Below are positions 7,651 through 12,274 of a DNA stretch of 12,274 nt, piece after piece. A program made the position numbers and the translations under genes. The number at the start of each line of letters is the position of its first letter. Position 1 is the stretch's first letter. The notes beneath the pieces are model-generated. The model made no database searches, had not been told where the DNA came from, and saw only the letters and a list, made by a program, of their open reading frames with translations. Source of the DNA: Amoebophrya sp. AT5.2. Lineage: Eukaryota > Sar > Dinophyceae > Syndiniales > Amoebophryaceae. Location: assembly GCA_005223375.1 (NCBI GenBank), contig RXOD01005848.1:1-12274 (forward strand). Reading direction: 5' to 3'.

Positions 7651-10600
7651 ATGGTGCTGAATCGCGCCAACAGCAGCAGCCGGGGTGGCAAGTGGGTCCA
7701 ACAAGGCTCCAAGCAATCGGCCGAACATCTTCAATCGGGTGATATCAATCTGAAAACGAAGTCGAAGGAGCTGCATCTTCAGTCCGCCGAACAAAAGTCC
7801 ACGACCGAAAACAACAACAACGAGCCCGCCCCTACGACTTCAACTTCAAATACCAAAAATACAACAACATCGAGCTCGTCCTACCGCGACCACCGGGAGA
7901 ACAACCCGATGAACCGCACTGTCGAGTACTCGCTCACCGACGACTCCGAGAAGTGGGTCGCCGTGCAGGGGGACGTCTACACTTCCGAGCTGGAGTACTT
8001 CAACTCCCCCAGTTCCGAGTTGTTTTCCTCCGACCACCAGCTGGAGCCCACGCTTTCATTCTCCAGGGGTTTGTCGCATCAAGGGGGCCAAAATAAGAGC
8101 GCTGGGAGTAGTGCCAACAGTTGTCCCATCGAAGAGAAGACGCCCCTGAACCTGTGCGCGGCGCTGTGCTTCGATGAGGACGAGGGTACGAGGGGCCCGC
8201 TGAAGCAGGGCGCTTTGAAGAAGGCGAACCCGTGTCAGGGGCCTCTCGTGGTTGAGAAGAAGGCCGCGGCGAATCTTGGGTCCTCTGCGGAAGCTGAACA
8301 ATCGGCAGAGACCCCGAAGCTGAACAATCGCCCTGCTCCCCATACTCCGGGCGCCAATGTTCTTGTACCAAATGCAGGAGAGATGAAGGAGAACACCAAG
8401 TCCAAGGACCATCGCTCCTCCGACAGCGCACCTGCAGCGGCCGTTCAGGATGATGCCAGTTCTTTTGTTCCACCGCCGCAGTCCCAGGTGTCTGGCGCGA
8501 GCGGCTCCAGTCATGTTGACTGGCGACTGCGGAAAACTGCTGGGACGGCCGGAGCTGCACAACATCCACATATCGGCGTGCGACACCACCCAACGTCGCG
8601 AAAACAGCTGAAGTACGCGGATCATAGCGGACATCATGGAGCTGGCAAGTCATGGGATAGGGATGGCAAGTGGGACAAGGATTACACTCACAACGACAGC
8701 AGCACCACTTCCCGGTCAGGGCGCTGGGCAAACCTCGGCGGTGGGAAGCCCCGCTCTTCGCCGCAACGCGGGGGCGAAGTAGAGTCCTCTAGGGGGAACA
8801 ATGGAGCAAGTGGGGAGACCACGTCAAAGCACCGGTTGCCGACGCCGCCGCCGCCACCGGCGCTCTTTGGGGTAAGCCAAAGCCTACGGAATAAGTCCAC
8901 GACGACGATGAATTTGAAGGGCAGCCCGCAGCACGGCAGTCTGAAAGGAGGACTTGATCGAGCCTTGAGCACGGCCGCTGCAAAGGGACAGAAGCAGACC
9001 GAAACGGTGGATCAGAGCAGCATCAATTTGAATTCCTCGACCAACGCGGAGATCGCGGAGCAGGGCGAAATTCTCGGCATCGAGACCACCTTTGAGACGA
9101 AGACCCCCGTCGACCAGGTTAGTAATAGCGGCAGTGCGGATCATCGAAAAGGAAAACTGTACCCGACGCAGTCAATCGACTCCAGCGACGCCGACTTCGG
9201 GCCGAAGAGTACTTTTGCTCGGGGAAAAGTAGTGGTCTCGCCGAAAGCAAACACTTGGCAAACGGAGGACTACGACGGCGCTTCCACGAACGATGACCTG
9301 TCGCAAAAAGGCCCAGGCAGCGGCGTATCAACCGGAGCGAAGGATTACCGCATCACCAACGTGTACGCGAATGCAGCTGTTCTTGAGGCGGGTGGTGTCG
9401 TCGTGGGGGGCACGCCGACATCAACGACCGTGGAGGAGCAACAGCAGCAACAGCAAGTTGGGGGAATAAACAACATGATTGACAGCCAGCACTTCGGAGG
9501 AGGAGCTCCTTCTTCTGGTGTAGGAGCGCCCGCGGCGTGCTTCGGTGGAGGGAGCTCTACGGAGGCCTCGGTTTTTGCACCAGCGCAACCCGTAGTTTTC
9601 CCGGTTTCCGCTCAAAACATGATGGGTGCAGCAAATCCGAACCAGATGGGCCTCATTGATGGGAGCTCCTGCACAAATTCGCTCGGGCATCCCCATACCC
9701 TACAGCATACCCTACACCCACACCTTCCTCGGCAACAGCAGCCACCTCCGGCGTCGATCGCCACCACCTCTCCCGGTAACAGCAGCACTGGCGAGACGAC
9801 GGGCAATAACATGGGCCAGCAGGAGACGATGATAGGCCCCTCTGGCTCTCCAGCAGCTGGCAGTGGCACTATAAGCAGCATGATGATACAACAACCTTCT
9901 GGCTCTCCGGCGGTTGTGGGCGGAGAATTTCTGAACTCGATCCTGAGCAGTGGTAGTGGTTGCTCTAGTTCCGCGTCGCTGTCGATGTCGATGTCCATTC
10001 CGTCGAATCCGTCGCCGGTGGCGGCAGCAGATCCGCTGTTCGCCTTCACGCCGATCGCCCCCGGAGCGATTGCGCATAAGCCCGAGGAGAACAAAATCGA
10101 CCGTGCGCTGCTCAGCTCCCGGCAGGGAAGCTGCGCCTCTGGTTCTGGTAGCTGTTCGGCGGCTCAGATGCAGAGTCAGACTATGGGAAGCTGTCTCAGC
10201 AGCAGCAGCATGGGCATGAGCAGCACGGGTCCTATGAGTCAGAGCATGGGTCCTATGAGCAGCATGGGTCCTATGAGCAGCATGGGTCCTATGAACAGCA
10301 TGGGGACGTCGGCGGTTCCGATGGGCGGGGGCACCACCTCAATGAACAGCATGAACATGAACAGCATGAACATGAACAACCTGAACATGAACAGCATGAA
10401 CATGAACAGCCAGCAACAATTCCTGGGCTTGCCCTCGCAGCTCCCCTCGATGTCAGAATCGCCGAACACGTCCGCGGCCTCCGTCGCCGAGCATCAGGGC
10501 AGTCAGGGACCATCGAATTTCAACCTCAACCCCTTCACGATGAGCAATCTCGGCGGGGGGATCTCAACGACGTGTGGCGGGATGAATAACGCCAACATCG

Positions 10601-12274
10601 AGGGAATCAACATGAACCAAAGCCAGGTGGGCCACCAGATGATGAACCATATTCCACAACCTGGAGGTGTCGGGGCCGGTGGAAATCAGATGAGCTGCGG
10701 CGGAGGTCCTCCTCCTCAGGGGCTATATAATAATTCATCAGGGACGATGGTTGGAAACCAAATGCTGAACACGTCGGATTATCGGATGCCGAACGCGATT
10801 GGGAACGGAGCATCATTGCAGCAGCCGCAGATGACGAATTCGGTTTCGGGGTTCATGAACAATGTTCCACAACAGCACGTCGATCTGAACAATACGAACC
10901 AGAGCACGTCGGCCACGAACAGCGTGGACAATCGGACCAGTGGAACAATCCAGCAGAGTCAACAGACCATGAATTTGAACCACTTGCTGAACCTGGGCGG
11001 CTGTAACACGTCTTCTACTTCCAATGGGACGATGGGCCTTGGGAGCCTGCGCACGGGCTCCGGCACCGAGCTCGGCGACTTCTTCTGTCCGAACCTGAAC
11101 GCCGCTCTCTACAACAATAATCCGCAGCGTCTCGATGAAGTTCCTCCCGGCGGAGTCCAATGCGCGGCCTCGACAAACACGAAGCTGTCCATCGCCGCCG
11201 TGGAATTCGTGCCCGGCGCGTCGCTGCATCAACAGACTTCTGCGTCGTCGTGCCTTCAACAGAACACGCTGTCTATGGGTGAGAGTTCCTTCACCACGCC
11301 GCTGGCGATGCAAAGTGGAAGTGCTGCCAGATCAGGATCGCCAGCCGAGCATCGATCGCCAGCAGATCGCCACCCGTCGGGATCGCCGGCGGAGTCATTC
11401 ACGCAACGATCGGGAAGCGGTATTGTCGGATTGAGTATACCTTTACAACAACTCCAGTGCTCCTGCATACAGAATCCACCAAAAACAACAAAGTACCGAT
11501 CGATCGCATTCCCATTCGCGAATTCGAATTCCTAAAACACAACAGGTTCTTCCACCGACAAGACGTCCTCAACTGTTTTGATGGATTTCGACATTGATCT
11601 GAAGGGGGAGTTGAATCGGCAGAAGGCGGAAGATTTGATACGCATGGACTCGATGAGCTCGTTATCGGCGGCGCAGCTTTCCCCCGCTGAGAGTACGCAG
11701 TCGTTTGTCACCTCGGAGCCGAACGTTCCGCTCGCGGCGGAGCCGAAAAATGACGGCACTGCGGAGGGAATGACGCCGCGGGGGAACAACAACACGACTG
11801 CTTCATCCGGAAAAACCACGACGATCGTCTCCGCCTGGACGAGCAAGGGCAACAAGGAAAGCAAGGCGTTTGAAGCCAGCGGCAGCGGGACGGGTACGGG
11901 CGGGACGCCGCGGGCAGCGCAACTCACGAAGAGCCAATCCAATGCCTCCGATTCGAAACAAGACGCCGCGGCGGCTGCCGGTGACGAGGGAGAGGGCGCT
12001 TTCAAGGAGAAGAAGGGTGCTTACTTACGAATACGAAGAGGAGCCTATCAATGATTACTTTAGTGCGATGTTGTTGTGTGGGAGTCGAGTGTCTTTGATG
12101 GCCGAGATGAGATTGACGACCAATGGGATTCTTGGATCGATTTCCGAAAGAAATCAGAAAAAAATAATCTCACAGGCTCCACCTCTCCGACCGAGGCAGC
12201 GGGCGGCAGCAAGGAGAGTGGCAACAAGGACAAGTCGAAGGGGACAAAAGCCAGCAAGAAGGGCGAGTATACTC
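7651..12274 (+). CDS. Gene 2: very long low-complexity, Met/Asn/Ser-rich protein (3' end beyond the window)
   Basis: Exons are 7651-11419, 11546-12016 and 12176 to the window edge, giving at least 1446 aa with no stop reached. The ATG follows GTAGCC and is the first ATG after an in-frame TAA at 7519-7521. The family is not recognised. Visible features: S10-R-G-G-K-W-V and S354-R-S-G-R-W-A, two similar short Trp motifs; other Trp residues at 291, 335 and 341 in a His/Lys/Asp-rich stretch; an acidic aromatic segment around residues 90-130; poly-Pro near 400; poly-Gln 597-602; Met/Gly/Ser repeats from 861 and Met/Asn/Ser repeats from 898; repeated SGSPA motifs at about 731, 750, 1228 and 1243; and a Lys/Ser/Gly-rich tail in the last exon. 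No membrane span, signal peptide or catalytic motif was seen. Most of the chain should be disordered. A condensate, transcription or RNA-related scaffold role is possible from composition, but this is inference. Confidence 0.85.
10231..10305 (+). repeat. 18-base tandem repeat encoding Met-Gly-Pro-Met-Ser-Ser units
   Basis: One 21-base unit (10231-10251) is followed by three 18-base units at 10252-10269, 10270-10287 and 10288-10305. The two middle units are identical (CCTATGAGCAGCATGGGT), and the last differs at two positions. They encode PMSQSMG, PMSSMG, PMSSMG and PMNSMG, from residue 861 of gene 2. Confidence 0.9.
10342..10410 (+). repeat. 15-base tandem repeat encoding Met-Asn-Ser-Met-Asn units
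   Basis: Four copies of ATGAACAGCATGAAC lie at 10342-10356, 10357-10371, 10372-10386 (two substitutions, ATGAACAACCTGAAC) and 10387-10401, with a partial fifth copy to 10410. They encode MNSMN, MNSMN, MNNLN, MNSMN and MNS, from residue 898 of gene 2. The one diverged copy keeps Asn and swaps Met for Leu, consistent with constraint on a hydrophobic/Asn alternation. Confidence 0.9.
11420..11545 (+). other. Intron 1 of gene 2 (GT-AG, phase 1, 126 bases)
   Basis: The donor is GGAAGCG|GTATTG and the acceptor AAAACACAACAG|GTTCTT. The split codon G|GT gives Gly and yields SFTQRSGS-GSSTDKTSSTVLMDFDID, in frame with the following open stretch. Unspliced, translation ends at TAA 11533-11535. The splice removes a Gln/Cys/Lys-containing read-through tail that does not resemble the rest of the protein. 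Confidence 0.85.
12017..12175 (+). other. Intron 2 of gene 2 (GT-AG, phase 1, 159 bases)
   Basis: The donor is AAGAAGG|GTGCTTAC and the acceptor AAAATAATCTCACAG|GCTCC. The split codon G|GC gives Gly and joins GAFKEKKG to STSPTEAAGGSKESGNKDKS, a Lys/Ser/Gly-rich continuation that stays open to the window edge. Retention gives TGA at 12052-12054. The interval is A/T-richer than both neighbouring exons. Confidence 0.8.

Noticed and set aside
7643..7655. GTAGCCAT at the start of gene 2 resembles the core of the dinoflagellate spliced leader, which could mark a relic of retroposition
   Set aside because: Only eight bases match, they overlap the start-codon context, and the rest of the leader is absent. 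This is chance level.
9612..10094. Reverse-strand frame of 160 codons inside gene 2 (and 10813-11313 reverse)
   Set aside because: They overlap the main forward frame completely and mirror its low-complexity repeats. There is no independent coding evidence.
10239..10469. Reverse-strand frame rich in Met, Phe and Leu that looks like a small membrane protein
   Set aside because: It is the antisense translation of the ATGAACAGC tandem repeats, so the apparent hydrophobic segment is an artefact of the repeat.
1..12274. CRISPR array, tRNA, rRNA, bacterial operon or transposase
   Set aside because: I looked for regular spacer-repeat spacing, tRNA-like arms, and catalytic motifs of transposases or reverse transcriptases, and saw none. 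The spliced gene structure argues against a bacterial source.

Overview
The window looks like nuclear DNA of a single-celled eukaryote. Two long same-strand genes are broken by short GT-AG introns whose flanking exons rejoin in frame. The encoded proteins are dominated by Gln/Ser/Gly/Asn/Pro/Ala low-complexity sequence, and the spacer between the genes is long and A/T-richer. There are no Shine-Dalgarno-led operons, tRNA/rRNA genes, CRISPR arrays or recognisable transposase genes. An alveolate-type protist (for example a syndinian or other dinoflagellate relative) is a guess from style only; no protein here is diagnostic of a lineage.

Layout. Bases 1-264 hold no clear gene but contain a perfect 34-bp inverted repeat (115-148/166-199) enclosed by an 8-bp outer stem. 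Gene 1 (about 265 or 366 to 5341, + strand) encodes a protein of about 1330-1371 aa: a disordered N-terminus, a short globular-looking stretch, a central coiled coil of about 390 residues built across three exon junctions, a long disordered Gly/Ser/Ala/Gln/Pro-rich region and a short basic helix. Its introns are 1559-1931, 2344-2496, 2914-3247 and probably 284-507. Bases 5342-7650 are a spacer of about 2.3 kb with no convincing gene, but with several inverted repeats, a direct repeat, two A12 tracts, and, near its end, a TATA-like stretch and a pyrimidine-AG acceptor-like site. An imperfect 18-bp stem-loop ends 11 bases before the ATG of gene 2. Gene 2 (7651 to beyond 12274, + strand) encodes at least 1446 aa of mostly disordered sequence with a striking Met/Ser/Gly/Asn tandem-repeat segment, and is interrupted by introns 11420-11545 and 12017-12175.

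The two genes are co-oriented, but nothing in the sequence ties them to one pathway. Gene 1 has the build of a cytoskeletal, centrosomal or scaffold coiled-coil protein; gene 2 has the build of a prion-like or condensate-type scaffold. Both assignments are inference from composition, and neither protein was recognised as a member of a named family. The most unusual signals are the long stem-loops just upstream of both coding regions, the duplicated splice acceptor in gene 1, and the Met-rich repeats of gene 2. I did not find a convincing undescribed multi-gene system.
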